A DNA stretch of 64,000 nucleotides, taken from assembly GCF_025446935.1 (NCBI RefSeq), contig NZ_JAOEGN010000002.1, positions 1-64,000 of the forward strand, given 5' to 3'. Shown piece after piece: positions 44,241 through 53,321 of this stretch. The notes under the pieces were generated by a model. It saw only the letters and a program-made list of their open reading frames with translations, did not search any database and was not told the origin of the DNA. A program made the position numbers and the translations under genes. The number at the start of each line of letters is the position of its first letter. Within the stretch, counting starts at the first letter, position 1. Source of the DNA: Paracholeplasma vituli. Its GTDB lineage: Bacteria; Bacillota_I; Bacilli_A; Acholeplasmatales; UBA5453.

Positions 44241-45270
44241 ATCCCGCTTTATGAATCAAGCGTTTGAAAAACTAAAAAACGAATCTCAAAAGGTCTATGA
44301 CAAACGATTCTCTACATCTTACAAACGAAAGATGACGTTTGAAAGTGTCCTTGGTTGGTTCGCCTTAATGGTTAAGTATTTCCTACTCTATGGGTTATCC
44401 TTCATCATTTTATATCCACTGATTCAACAAATCTCGATCGCTTTAAGAGCGCCAGAAGATATTAACAACCCATTGGTTTTATGGATTCCTGAAACCTTCT
44501 CGATGATGAACTTCAAGATTTCGGTCATCGTATTAGATTATTGGACAGCCCTTAAGAACTCTATAATGATTTCAGGGATTGTTACCATTTTACAAATTCT
44601 ATCTACCTCGTTGGTAGGCTATGCGTTCGCAAGACTGAAGTTTAAGGGTCAAGGCATTCTTTTCGGAATTGTTGTCGCATCTATCGTGGTCGCGCCAAGT
44701 ACGATTGAATTGCCACTAAAACTGACGCTCATGAATTTCTTAGGCACAGGTACTTCCTTACTTGGTAGTCCCAATGTCTTATATATTCTAGCCGCAACCG
44801 GTATGGGGATTAAGTCGGGTATATTCATCTATTTATTTAGACAATTCTTCCGTGGTATCCCTGAAGAATTAGAAGAAGCTGCGCATGTTGACGGTGCGAA
44901 TCCACTTCAAGTCTTCTTCAAAGTCATGTTACCAAACGCCCGTGGGGCGATGGTACTCGTTGGAATTCTTTCCTTCGTATGGCAATGGAACGATGCGTAT
45001 TTCACAGCGAACTTCGTTTCGAAGATGAACTCTGATTTCGCAACCTTAACCACCAAAATGATGTCGATTCGTAACGCGATTCAAGGTGCTATTCAACAAG
45101 CTGGTGTTTGGCAATTATTCGACCAAGACGTTACACAAAACCCATTGTTTACATCCATGGTACTCAATACCTCAGCGATGCTAGCGATGATTCCATTATT
45201 GATTTTCTATTTATTGGTTCAAAAGATTTTATTCACTGAAGGTATTGAAAGAAGTGGCCTAGTAGGCTAA
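44224..45270 (+). CDS. Sugar ABC transporter permease (MalG type), second pair
   Basis: The 348-residue protein has about six membrane segments and the EAA loop LEEAAHVDGANPLQVFFKVMLPN. It starts 17 bases inside the previous gene. With that protein it forms a second importer channel; the lipoprotein encoded next is its likely binding protein. Confidence 0.92.
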   Translation: MTTENKSRFMNQAFEKLKNESQKVYDKRFSTSYKRKMTFESVLGWFALMVKYFLLYGLSFIILYPLIQQISIALRAPEDINNPLVLWIPETFSMMNFKISVIVLDYWTALKNSIMISGIVTILQILSTSLVGYAFARLKFKGQGILFGIVVASIVVAPSTIELPLKLTLMNFLGTGTSLLGSPNVLYILAATGMGIKSGIFIYLFRQFFRGIPEELEEAAHVDGANPLQVFFKVMLPNARGAMVLVGILSFVWQWNDAYFTANFVSKMNSDFATLTTKMMSIRNAIQGAIQQAGVWQLFDQDVTQNPLFTSMVLNTSAMLAMIPLLIFYLLVQKILFTEGIERSGLVG

Positions 45271-45296
45271 AAAATATAAAAAAAGGGAGAATAAAC

Positions 45297-46784
45297 ATGA
45301 AGAAAATTTTCACATTATTTACTTTTCTACTGGTAGCTGTGTTGATTGTTGGCTGTGGCACCAAGACACCAACACCGAAACCAAATCCAAATCCGAATCC
45401 AAACCCGGAACCTGATCCAGACGACAAGACGTATGATTTAGGTGGTATCGACTTTGTTGTTATGTGTGACTTAGCAGCGAAGTGTGACCCACGAAGCGAA
45501 CAATACGAACGCTTATTCAGAGATGAAAAGGTTGCGAAGATTCAAGCAGTAGAAGCGAAATATAACATTAAAGTTGTATTCCAAAACTATCCAACCAACG
45601 CCTCATGGGGTGGTGCGAGAGAACGCTATATCATTGAAGAATCTGCTTTAAAGACTAAGGCAGTTCACGTCTATGAAATCATTTCAACTTCTATCCCTAA
45701 CCTTGCACAACAAGGTTCGATTGTTGCGTTAGACGATTACATGGAAGCTTATGGATCATCCAAGTTTTGGCCTGAGAAGAAAGCTTATGGCGAAGTTAAA
45801 GGCAAATACTATGGCTATGATGATCAATATCCAATCGCAGACAAAGGTCTTTATTACAACGTTGATTTACTAGGTAGAGTCCTAGGGGAAAACCGTAAGA
45901 ATGAACCTACTAAACTTTGGTCAGAAGGCAACTGGAACTGGACTACATTCGAAGCGTTAGCAAACGAATTAAAATCCAAACTAGACCATACCCGTACACC
46001 TGAAAATGGTGGTGCACAATATGTGTTTGGCGGCAGAACCTATAACTGGGCTTATGGCTTTATTGGTGGTAATGGTGGACAACTCGTCGATTCCGAGTTT
46101 AAAACTTATTTCACTAGCCAACCCGTATTAGACACCCTTGAATACCTATCTCGTTTATATGCAGTTACAGGTATGTGGATCGATGACGCAAGTTTATCGA
46201 ATACTTCACAACCACAATTCACTGCAGGTAACGTTGCATTCCAAGATGGTGAATCCTGGCACATCAATGCTTCTAACAAATGGGGCAGTGCGACATTCGA
46301 TATCGATTATGTACCATTCCCAGTAGGCCCTAATGTCGGATCTGATATGTCGAAATACAAACTTTTACAAGTCGGTGGTAAATCCACACACGTCATTTCA
46401 TCCTCATTCTCTAAAGCAGATGTCCCTGCGGGTTATGAAGATTTAATGATTCACGATGAAATCATCTTCAAGATTTGGGCAGATATGCAATACTTCCCAG
46501 ATTCGATTACAGATATTGAAGACGATTTCTATAACATTCGTTTATTACCAAACTACGCTACAGAATTAGCTAGAACTGTACACTTAAACTTAATCAGCAA
46601 CACAAAACCGGATTATTTCTATAGCGTGATCGAAGCACAAGCTCAAACGGACCAATCGTTTATGATTAAAATTCAACAAGCGATTCGTCAAGCAGAAGTT
46701 CGTTCGATTATGACATCTGCAGAAGCTGAATTACGAGCACTTTATATCGAAAGATTCGCGCTCGGCGAAAACTACTACAATTAA
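45297..46784 (+). CDS. Sugar-binding lipoprotein of the second ABC transporter
   Basis: The 495-residue protein has a lipobox at LIVGC (Cys 20) and a Pro-Asn repeat linker (KPNPNPNPNPEPDPDD) that spaces it from the membrane. A family 1-type solute-binding domain follows. Near its start, VVMCDLAAKCD may form a disulphide. It follows the permeases by 26 bases with GGGAGA before the ATG. A strong hairpin after it may raise its mRNA level. Confidence 0.87.
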   Translation: MKKIFTLFTFLLVAVLIVGCGTKTPTPKPNPNPNPNPEPDPDDKTYDLGGIDFVVMCDLAAKCDPRSEQYERLFRDEKVAKIQAVEAKYNIKVVFQNYPTNASWGGARERYIIEESALKTKAVHVYEIISTSIPNLAQQGSIVALDDYMEAYGSSKFWPEKKAYGEVKGKYYGYDDQYPIADKGLYYNVDLLGRVLGENRKNEPTKLWSEGNWNWTTFEALANELKSKLDHTRTPENGGAQYVFGGRTYNWAYGFIGGNGGQLVDSEFKTYFTSQPVLDTLEYLSRLYAVTGMWIDDASLSNTSQPQFTAGNVAFQDGESWHINASNKWGSATFDIDYVPFPVGPNVGSDMSKYKLLQVGGKSTHVISSSFSKADVPAGYEDLMIHDEIIFKIWADMQYFPDSITDIEDDFYNIRLLPNYATELARTVHLNLISNTKPDYFYSVIEAQAQTDQSFMIKIQQAIRQAEVRSIMTSAEAELRALYIERFALGENYYN

Positions 46785-46792
46785 TAGAGAAA

Positions 46793-46816
46793 GCGTCAAA
46801 GCAGCCGCTTTGACGC
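46793..46816 (+). other. Strong hairpin after the second binding-protein gene
   Basis: GCGTCAAAGC and GCTTTGACGC form a perfect 10-bp stem with an AGCC loop. No T run follows, so it is not a normal terminator. Such hairpins inside transporter operons commonly protect the upstream binding-protein mRNA; that role is inferred. Confidence 0.7.
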
Positions 46817-46848
46817 CTATCTTCGTGTTTAAATAAAGGGGAAAAACT

Positions 46849-47412
46849 ATGAAGAAAGTCGTATTTATGGGTGATTCTATCACCGCCGGATTTAAATCGT
46901 TATCACAATTCCCAAACGTAAAGAATATGGGGATTGGTGGGTATAAAAGTACTGAACTCATTCCATTGGTAAAAGAGCTTCGTCTCGAACAACCTGATGT
47001 CTTATTCCTAATGGTTGGGATCAATGACTTTTTATGTAACAAGCGTTACTGGCCACATGGTTACACCATTCCATTTGATAAAACTTATGACGTCTTACTA
47101 GACCTAATTACGACGAATTTACCAAGAACGAAAGTCTATCTGTCCTCGATTTTACCGATGAGTGGTAGACCAGAAGGCATGCTTGTGGAAGAAAATATCT
47201 TCGGTTTCAACCGTGAAATCGATGTAATTAATCAATTCATCCAACAAAAAGCGAAAGCCTACAAACATACATATTTAGACTTAAACACCATTTTCAAGAA
47301 AGATGGATTACTCAACAAGGATTACACCATCGATGGTATTCATTTAAGTGAACTCGGGTACGAAGTTTACCTCAATACACTTAAAGCCCTCGAACCCACC
47401 CTATTTATTTAA
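46849..47412 (+). CDS. SGNH/GDSL-type hydrolase, probable sugar O-acyl esterase
   Basis: The 187-residue cytoplasmic protein has the SGNH blocks in order: GDSIT (nucleophile Ser, residue 10), GIGGYKS, VGINDF and DGIHLSELG (catalytic Asp and His). Small enzymes of this type remove acetyl or other acyl groups from sugars. Its place in the operon suggests deacylation of imported oligosaccharides. The substrate is unknown. Confidence 0.88.
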   Translation: MKKVVFMGDSITAGFKSLSQFPNVKNMGIGGYKSTELIPLVKELRLEQPDVLFLMVGINDFLCNKRYWPHGYTIPFDKTYDVLLDLITTNLPRTKVYLSSILPMSGRPEGMLVEENIFGFNREIDVINQFIQQKAKAYKHTYLDLNTIFKKDGLLNKDYTIDGIHLSELGYEVYLNTLKALEPTLFI

Positions 47413-47436
47413 AGACCAAGGTATGGAGGTACTTTT

Positions 47437-48792
47437 ATGAAAAAAATTATGAGCCTTTTCTTAGGCATCGCATTTCTAACGCTACTATGGGGTTGTGTGA
47501 ATCAACCTACGCCTGAACCCACCCCCACCCCAAATCCAGATGAAGAAAAATTATTAAACGACAAAATCGCTCCGCTTTTATCGTTTGTTGACGCCACCAA
47601 GCGTACAGTATCTGTTCCACAAAACAGTGAATTTGACCTTTATGCAGGCCTAAAAGCCTTAGACAACTTAGAAGGCGATATCACAGAAAAAATCGAAGCG
47701 GATTTAGGTGATTTTGATATTTCAGTCCCTGGCACCTATGAAGTATTCTTCTATGTCGTCGATAAAGCAGGTAACGCATCCACCATGGTAACCAAAATCA
47801 TTACCGTGACTCAAGTTTATGAAATTTTAGCCAAATATCCAATTTATACGGAAAAGATTATGGGTGAAGTTGGCGCGCCAACCCCACCATCCTGTTTCCA
47901 AGGGGCTTATTACCATAAAGTGTTCTCATCGAAAGATTACTGGACTGGTATTGAAGCAGAAGTGACTTTACCAATGCCAGATATCAACCGTTATCAAGCA
48001 AACTACGATACCTCATTGGATATCGATCCAAATGCTAGAAATTTAGATAACCCATCGGTTTACATGGGTGGACATTCCACGACAGAATCAGATGTTGGTT
48101 TATCTTTAAAAACCGTTTTAGTCAAAAACAACGCAGGTGTATCAAACGTTTCGATTGGTTCTTATGCATTCCGCCCGTTTTGGCGCTATATCACCAATCA
48201 CAGTTACGATGCAGGCAGTTATGACCGCGCGAATGGTCGTTACTACAGCGTCTCCTGTTCAGGTGCTGTAACCAAAAACTGTATCGCGAACTGGGATTTC
48301 CAAGACACCGAATATTACTACTTACCAGGTGACCGTGTTAGAATGATCATTTACGCTGTTAAACCAGGTTGGTTACAACTTCAAATCGAACTCATTGAAG
48401 CATCCACGCTTCCTTATTCTGTAGGCGTAAGAACCTATAACGGTTGGGAAGCACCAAAATCTTTCATCAGCCCAATCTTCCCAAGTGGAGGCCATGGTAG
48501 TATGACCGCTGAGTTCAAACGCGTGAACGCGATTGACCAGGTTGCGAATGAAGGTAAACCCGCACAGGAAAGTACGACTTTAGTCCGTGAAGCGATTTGG
48601 CATAACACCTATTTATACCGTAAAATCGGTGATACAAACTACCGTGTACCGATGAATATGACCCGTGTTGGTGTCATGAGTTGCCCACAAGTCAACCAAT
48701 TTACCACCACACCAATTGATCCTATAACCGGTGGACAAAGCGTGACGATTCACCCAGGGACCCCGCGTTTAACGAAGAAAGAAGGCCAATAA
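47437..48792 (+). CDS. Unknown-family island protein 2: lipoprotein with Ig-like domain
   Basis: The 451-residue protein has a lipobox (LLWGC, Cys 21), a Pro/Thr linker, an Ig-like DUF5011-type module (about 55-130, ending FYVVDKAGNASTMVTKIITV) and the unknown domain shared with the 26006 and 53318 products (from SCFQGAYYHKV, about residue 149). Shared blocks are VYMGG, ESDVGL, FRPFWRYI, EYYYLPGDRVRM, GGHG and KRVNAIDQVANEG, ending TGGQSVTIHPG. It is the surface-exposed member of the trio. I do not recognise the domain. Confidence 0.78.
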   Translation: MKKIMSLFLGIAFLTLLWGCVNQPTPEPTPTPNPDEEKLLNDKIAPLLSFVDATKRTVSVPQNSEFDLYAGLKALDNLEGDITEKIEADLGDFDISVPGTYEVFFYVVDKAGNASTMVTKIITVTQVYEILAKYPIYTEKIMGEVGAPTPPSCFQGAYYHKVFSSKDYWTGIEAEVTLPMPDINRYQANYDTSLDIDPNARNLDNPSVYMGGHSTTESDVGLSLKTVLVKNNAGVSNVSIGSYAFRPFWRYITNHSYDAGSYDRANGRYYSVSCSGAVTKNCIANWDFQDTEYYYLPGDRVRMIIYAVKPGWLQLQIELIEASTLPYSVGVRTYNGWEAPKSFISPIFPSGGHGSMTAEFKRVNAIDQVANEGKPAQESTTLVREAIWHNTYLYRKIGDTNYRVPMNMTRVGVMSCPQVNQFTTTPIDPITGGQSVTIHPGTPRLTKKEGQ

Positions 48793-48796
48793 TCTT

Positions 48797-50311
48797 ATGA
48801 GAAAGATTGCAGTACTCCCTTTAGATGAAAGACCTTGTAACTACCATTTTAATCAATGGCTTGTCCGTGGTACAGACTACGAAGTCTTGACCCCAAGTCT
48901 CGATATTTTGGGGGATAAAAAACAAAAAGGTAACTTAGATGCGATTTCTGCTTGGTTGCTGGATGTCTCTAAAGACGTTGACGCGATTGTTTGTGCTGTT
49001 GATACCTTAGTCTATGGTGGGATTGTCCCTTCAAGACTCCATCATGATGAAGTCGACACGTTGTTAAACCGTTTAAACTTACTAAAAACCATTAAAGCTA
49101 AATACCCAAAATTAACCATTTACGCTTATAACCTCATTATGCGTAACCCGAAATACTCTTCAAGTGAAGAAGAACCGGATTACTATGAAACTTGGGGGCG
49201 TGAAATCCACCTCTATGGTGTGTATGAACACAAAAAGACTTTAGGCATTCTAACTGAAAATGAAGCTAAACAACTCGAAGATATCAACAAGCGTATCGAT
49301 CAGGATGCGCTGAAGGATTATCTATGGAGACGTAACCAAAACGTTCAAGTTAACTTAGAATTTTTAAAACTTGTTAAAGATGGCACCATTGATTTCGGTA
49401 TCGTCCCACAAGACGACTCCAGTCCGTATGGTTTAACCGCGACCGATCAAAAAATCATTCGTGAAGCGATCAAAAACTTGGATATTGAACTTTCTTGTTA
49501 TATGTACCCAGGTGCGGATGAAGTGACCAATGTCTTATTGATGAGATATATCAATGTCGACCAACATAAACGTCCAAAGCTATACGTCGAATACGCTTCA
49601 ATTACTGGTGGGCAACAAATCCCTTTATATGAAGATAGATTACTACACGAAACCATTAAGTATCAAATCCTCGCGGTAGGTGGTTTAATTGTTTCATCCA
49701 TATCAGAATGTGATTTGATGTTACTCGTGAATACGCCTTCTTCAAACATGAAAGAAGCGCCAAACCAACACATCGCGAGTCTCGAGTATGACGCATTTAG
49801 AAACTTAATTGAATATGTTGAAAAAGCCAATTACGGCATTGAACTCGGTAAGAAAGTCATCATCGCGGACGTTGCATATGCAAACGGTGGCGATCTAAAC
49901 CTCTTAAAACTACTCAAACAAAAAGGCATTCTTATGAAAGTATCTGCCTACGCAGGTTGGAATACATCAAGCAATACTCTAGGTACTTGTATCCCACAAG
50001 GGATGCTCGATTTCCTATTCCCCAATCGTCAAGAAAATCTAGATTTCTTAGGTCTTCGTTATGTTGAAGATATGGGCTATTGTGCAGTCGTTCGTAAAGA
50101 GATTGCGAGTAAATTAGTGAAACCGAACCACTACTTCTTATTAGACGGTAAACGTGGTGCGGTAGTACACGATATTAAAGTCGCTTTAGAACATTTTATC
50201 GATACCTATTTAAGCAATACCGGGTATCAATTTATCATCAAAGACATCTATTCTCCATGGAATCGTATGTTCGAAACAGGGCTCGACGTCTATATCATTA
50301 AAAATCAGTGA
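48797..50311 (+). CDS. DUF4127 family protein
   Basis: The 504-residue protein begins MRKIAVLPLDERPCNYHF, the hallmark of DUF4127. Conserved polar blocks include VDTLVYGGIVPSRLHH, QDDSSPYGLT, YPGADEVTNVLLMRY and ADVAYANGGD. No signal peptide or membrane segment is seen, so it is cytoplasmic. The acidic and aromatic pattern looks enzymatic, and the family often occurs with sugar transport genes, but I know of no established activity. The gene starts four bases after the previous stop. Confidence 0.85.
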   Translation: MRKIAVLPLDERPCNYHFNQWLVRGTDYEVLTPSLDILGDKKQKGNLDAISAWLLDVSKDVDAIVCAVDTLVYGGIVPSRLHHDEVDTLLNRLNLLKTIKAKYPKLTIYAYNLIMRNPKYSSSEEEPDYYETWGREIHLYGVYEHKKTLGILTENEAKQLEDINKRIDQDALKDYLWRRNQNVQVNLEFLKLVKDGTIDFGIVPQDDSSPYGLTATDQKIIREAIKNLDIELSCYMYPGADEVTNVLLMRYINVDQHKRPKLYVEYASITGGQQIPLYEDRLLHETIKYQILAVGGLIVSSISECDLMLLVNTPSSNMKEAPNQHIASLEYDAFRNLIEYVEKANYGIELGKKVIIADVAYANGGDLNLLKLLKQKGILMKVSAYAGWNTSSNTLGTCIPQGMLDFLFPNRQENLDFLGLRYVEDMGYCAVVRKEIASKLVKPNHYFLLDGKRGAVVHDIKVALEHFIDTYLSNTGYQFIIKDIYSPWNRMFETGLDVYIIKNQ

Positions 50312-51047
50312 ACATTTCTATGATGGCGTACCACTTACCATCTACGAACAAGACAATTTAAACACAAAACCACTTATTTATTTCTTCCATGGTTTCACAG
50401 GCAATAAAGATGCCAATATCATGGGTAGAGGTGAAATCCTCGCTAATCTAGGATTCTATGTAGTCGCGATAGACGCGTATCTACATGGGAAAAGAATGTC
50501 AGAATTAGAAAAGAAACGTTCTAATGTCGAAAAGTATGAAGACATCGTTGAAGTTGCGATTCATACAGCAGAAGATGCGAAGCGATTATTCCATAAATAC
50601 TTTAAACACATTGATACCGTTCAAAAAGACGCGTATTATGCGTATGGGGTATCGATGGGGAGTCTCACAGGCTTTTATCTCGCTTCAATCGAAACCCTTC
50701 TTAAAGGGTTAGTTGGACTAGTATGTACTCCGTCCATGGTCGATTACTACCAAGATAAAGCTGCTTTATATCACTTCAACCAAGGGTTCTTTTATGAAAA
50801 GAAACTTGCGTATTATGAGATGCTAGATCCGTTAAGACACTTTGAAAGATTACGTAATAAGTCCATATTTATGGGTGTTGGGATTAAAGATGAAATTGTT
50901 AAACCAGTTTTCGCTGAAGCCCTTCACAAAGTATTACCTGAAACGATTCTAAAGCATTACGATACCGGACACATATCGACTAAAGAAATGCTAGATGACA
51001 GTTTCAAGTTTATCGAAGAGGTTGCTCATGCAAACAATCCTCGTTAA
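50292..51047 (+). CDS. Alpha/beta hydrolase, first of a tandem pair, with ATA as apparent start
   Basis: The 251-residue protein has FFHGFTG (oxyanion), YGVSMGS (nucleophile Ser), the acid Asp of GIKDEIV and the His of YDTGHIS. The next gene encodes a close paralogue. The only in-frame ATG near the head (50421) lies inside the conserved fold. Aligned with the paralogue's MQTILVKKFTVDG, the first codon falls on ATA at 50292 (ISLKISEHFYDG), ten bases after AGGG. So it either uses an AUA start or carries a changed ATG. Probably a deacylase for glycan substituents. Confidence 0.78.
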   Translation: MSLKISEHFYDGVPLTIYEQDNLNTKPLIYFFHGFTGNKDANIMGRGEILANLGFYVVAIDAYLHGKRMSELEKKRSNVEKYEDIVEVAIHTAEDAKRLFHKYFKHIDTVQKDAYYAYGVSMGSLTGFYLASIETLLKGLVGLVCTPSMVDYYQDKAALYHFNQGFFYEKKLAYYEMLDPLRHFERLRNKSIFMGVGIKDEIVKPVFAEALHKVLPETILKHYDTGHISTKEMLDDSFKFIEEVAHANNPR

Positions 51048-51759
51048 AAAGTTTACAGTAGACGGTATTCCACTCTCTATTTATGAACGTAATACTGATG
51101 AAGCGAAACCCGTCATATTCTCGTTTCATGGCTTTGACGGATACAAGGATGGCGACTTCTTCAAACGCGAAGACGCTTTAGCAAGACTTGGATTCATCGT
51201 CGTTGGATTGGATTCCATCCTCCACGGCGAAAGACGGATTGAACCCTTTGAAGCGATGCCATACTCTGAAAAGATGAAAGATATTCACGAAGTCATTATT
51301 CAATCCGCAATCGATGCGAAAAGGTTGTATGAAAAATACATTCAATACTTCGATCGCGTCATCTCAAATGAAGTTTATGCCATGGGTGTATCCATGGGTG
51401 GAGCCATCTCGATTTACCTATCTACCATTTTTAATTTAAAGAAAGCCGTATCCATAGTCGGTTCACCTTCGATGGTCGATTTCTATCAATATAAAAAGAA
51501 TCAATATAACTGGGCAGATGATTTTTACTACCAAAGCAATCTCGCTTACTTAGAAGCCCATGACCCAGTCATTCATAAAGACCTAATTCGCTGTCCCTTA
51601 TTTTTAACAGGGGGACGCCAAGATGATGTCATACCAGTTGAAATGGTACTAAAACTCAACTCACCTTTAGCAACTATCAAACTCTATGACACCCCACACA
51701 TGCCGAATCAACAACAATTTGATGACGCATACGCATTTTTACTACAAAAGGACGTGTAA
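51028..51759 (+). CDS. Alpha/beta hydrolase, second of a tandem pair
   Basis: The 243-residue protein has SFHGFDGYKDG, MGVSMGGA with the nucleophile Ser, GGRQDDV (acid) and YDTPHMP (His). The ATG at 51028 follows GAAGAGG and overlaps the end of its paralogue by 20 bases. An in-frame upstream ATG at 50995 was rejected because it precedes that site. The tandem copies suggest two related ester or amide substrates. No signal peptide. Confidence 0.88.
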   Translation: MQTILVKKFTVDGIPLSIYERNTDEAKPVIFSFHGFDGYKDGDFFKREDALARLGFIVVGLDSILHGERRIEPFEAMPYSEKMKDIHEVIIQSAIDAKRLYEKYIQYFDRVISNEVYAMGVSMGGAISIYLSTIFNLKKAVSIVGSPSMVDFYQYKKNQYNWADDFYYQSNLAYLEAHDPVIHKDLIRCPLFLTGGRQDDVIPVEMVLKLNSPLATIKLYDTPHMPNQQQFDDAYAFLLQKDV

Positions 51760-51761
51760 TC

Positions 51762-53321
51762 ATGAAAAAAACCTATCAAGCTGTCGTCGCTGGCGGCTCG
51801 CTTGGCGGCATTCTCGCAGCGTACGCCCTCGCGAACGAAGACATTCATACAGCGCTCATTGAAAGTACCGATTGGATTGGTGGACAACTCACCAGCCAAG
51901 GCGTACCTTCAGACGAACACGATTTCATCGAAAAAACCGGGGCGACCCAAACGTATCGCGCATTTAGAGAAAAAATTCGCGCTTACTACCGTAATCACCC
52001 GGATATTATTGACGCACTTAAAACCAAAACGATTTTTAACCCAGGTAATGGTTGGGTATCTAAAAACGCAGCAGACCCAAGGGTTTCTTTGGAAATCTTG
52101 AATGACTTAATTCGCCCTTTTGTGTTAAGTAAAACCTTAGATGTTTATTTAGAGGCTACCGTTACAGGTGCCTTTAAAGAAGCAAATACCGTTAAGCACT
52201 TACTCGTAAATCAATACGGTAAAGACATTTTATTTGAAGCCGATTATTTCTTAGACGCGACCGATACTGGTGAATTATTACCGATTACTGAAACTGCGTA
52301 TGTCACAGGTGCTGAGTCTTTTGAAGAAACACAAGAACCACACGCACCTCTTGAAAAGAATCCATACGATATGCAACCCATCACTTGGATTGCAGCGATG
52401 GGATTCAATCCAAAAAACGAAGTTATTATAGAAAAACCAGCCTTATATGATTACTTTAAATCCTATATTATGCCATTTGGTGAATCTGTCCTAAGTTGGT
52501 ATGCTGCAGGCCTCGAACAAGGCTCTAAACGAGGTTTCTCGCTGTTTGCGGAAGGTCCATATAAAAACACCCCAGCCATGTTTACCTACCGTCAAGTGAT
52601 TGAAAAGAATCACTTTAAATCGACAGTGCCATTCTCAGTAACGCTCATCAACTGGCCACAAAATGACTATTTCTTTGGCAACATCTTTGATGATCCAAAT
52701 CCAGAGTACCATAAGTACGCAGCCAAACAATTGACGCTATCTTTAATCTATTGGCTTCAAACCGAAGCGAGACGTGACGATGGTGGATTTGGGTACAAAG
52801 AAATCTGTTTAGTCCCTGAAGTATTAGGTACCGAAGATGGTCTTGCAAAAGCACCTTACATTCGTGAATCCCGTCGTATTAAGGCTTTATATACCATTAA
52901 AGAACAAGATATCAACAAACGCTATGCTAAGCGTGCGCCTCATTTCAGAGACCGTATTGGGATTGGTCACTACCATATTGATTTACATATGACCACCAAA
53001 ACCAAAACCTATTTCTTTGACGAAACCTACCCATTCCAAATTCCGCTTGGAGCACTTATTCCAATTGAAACCAAGAACTTAATTGCGGCTTGTAAAAATA
53101 TTGGAACGACCCATGTGACAAACGGATGCTATCGTTTACATCCAGTGGAATGGAATATTGGTGAATCCGCAGGCTACTTAGTCGCATTCTGTTTAAAAAA
53201 CAACGTTACCCCAAAAATGGTTCATGAATCCGATATGCTACTAAATCAATATCAAGAAAGACTGATTCAAAAAGGCATTTTAATCGAATGGCCATCTGAA
53301 ATCGTCGAGGTAAAGCTATGA
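51762..53321 (+). CDS. FAD-dependent oxidoreductase (FAD_oxidored type)
   Basis: The 519-residue protein begins with the dinucleotide-binding motif VVAGGSLGGILAA, followed by GGQLTSQGVPSDEH, the flavin-proximal pattern of this family. C-terminal FAD contacts are in RLHPVEWNIGESAGYL. It is cytoplasmic. Its start is two bases after the previous stop, and the next gene overlaps its end. An oxidoreductase inside a glycan-degradation operon suggests a redox step on a sugar or substituent; the reaction is unknown. Confidence 0.82.
   Translation: MKKTYQAVVAGGSLGGILAAYALANEDIHTALIESTDWIGGQLTSQGVPSDEHDFIEKTGATQTYRAFREKIRAYYRNHPDIIDALKTKTIFNPGNGWVSKNAADPRVSLEILNDLIRPFVLSKTLDVYLEATVTGAFKEANTVKHLLVNQYGKDILFEADYFLDATDTGELLPITETAYVTGAESFEETQEPHAPLEKNPYDMQPITWIAAMGFNPKNEVIIEKPALYDYFKSYIMPFGESVLSWYAAGLEQGSKRGFSLFAEGPYKNTPAMFTYRQVIEKNHFKSTVPFSVTLINWPQNDYFFGNIFDDPNPEYHKYAAKQLTLSLIYWLQTEARRDDGGFGYKEICLVPEVLGTEDGLAKAPYIRESRRIKALYTIKEQDINKRYAKRAPHFRDRIGIGHYHIDLHMTTKTKTYFFDETYPFQIPLGALIPIETKNLIAACKNIGTTHVTNGCYRLHPVEWNIGESAGYLVAFCLKNNVTPKMVHESDMLLNQYQERLIQKGILIEWPSEIVEVKL

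Noticed and set aside
45361-45425. Short tandem repeat as a possible CRISPR or phase-variable tract
   Set aside because: The CCAAATCCAAATCC-like units encode a Pro-Asn linker in frame. Units are six bases and imperfect, with no spacers, so it is not CRISPR and phase variation is unsupported.
45233-45427. Minus-strand frame rich in Gly-Phe-Gly-Val repeats
   Set aside because: It is the antisense of the Pro-Asn linker of the sugar-binding lipoprotein; the repetition comes from the linker codons.
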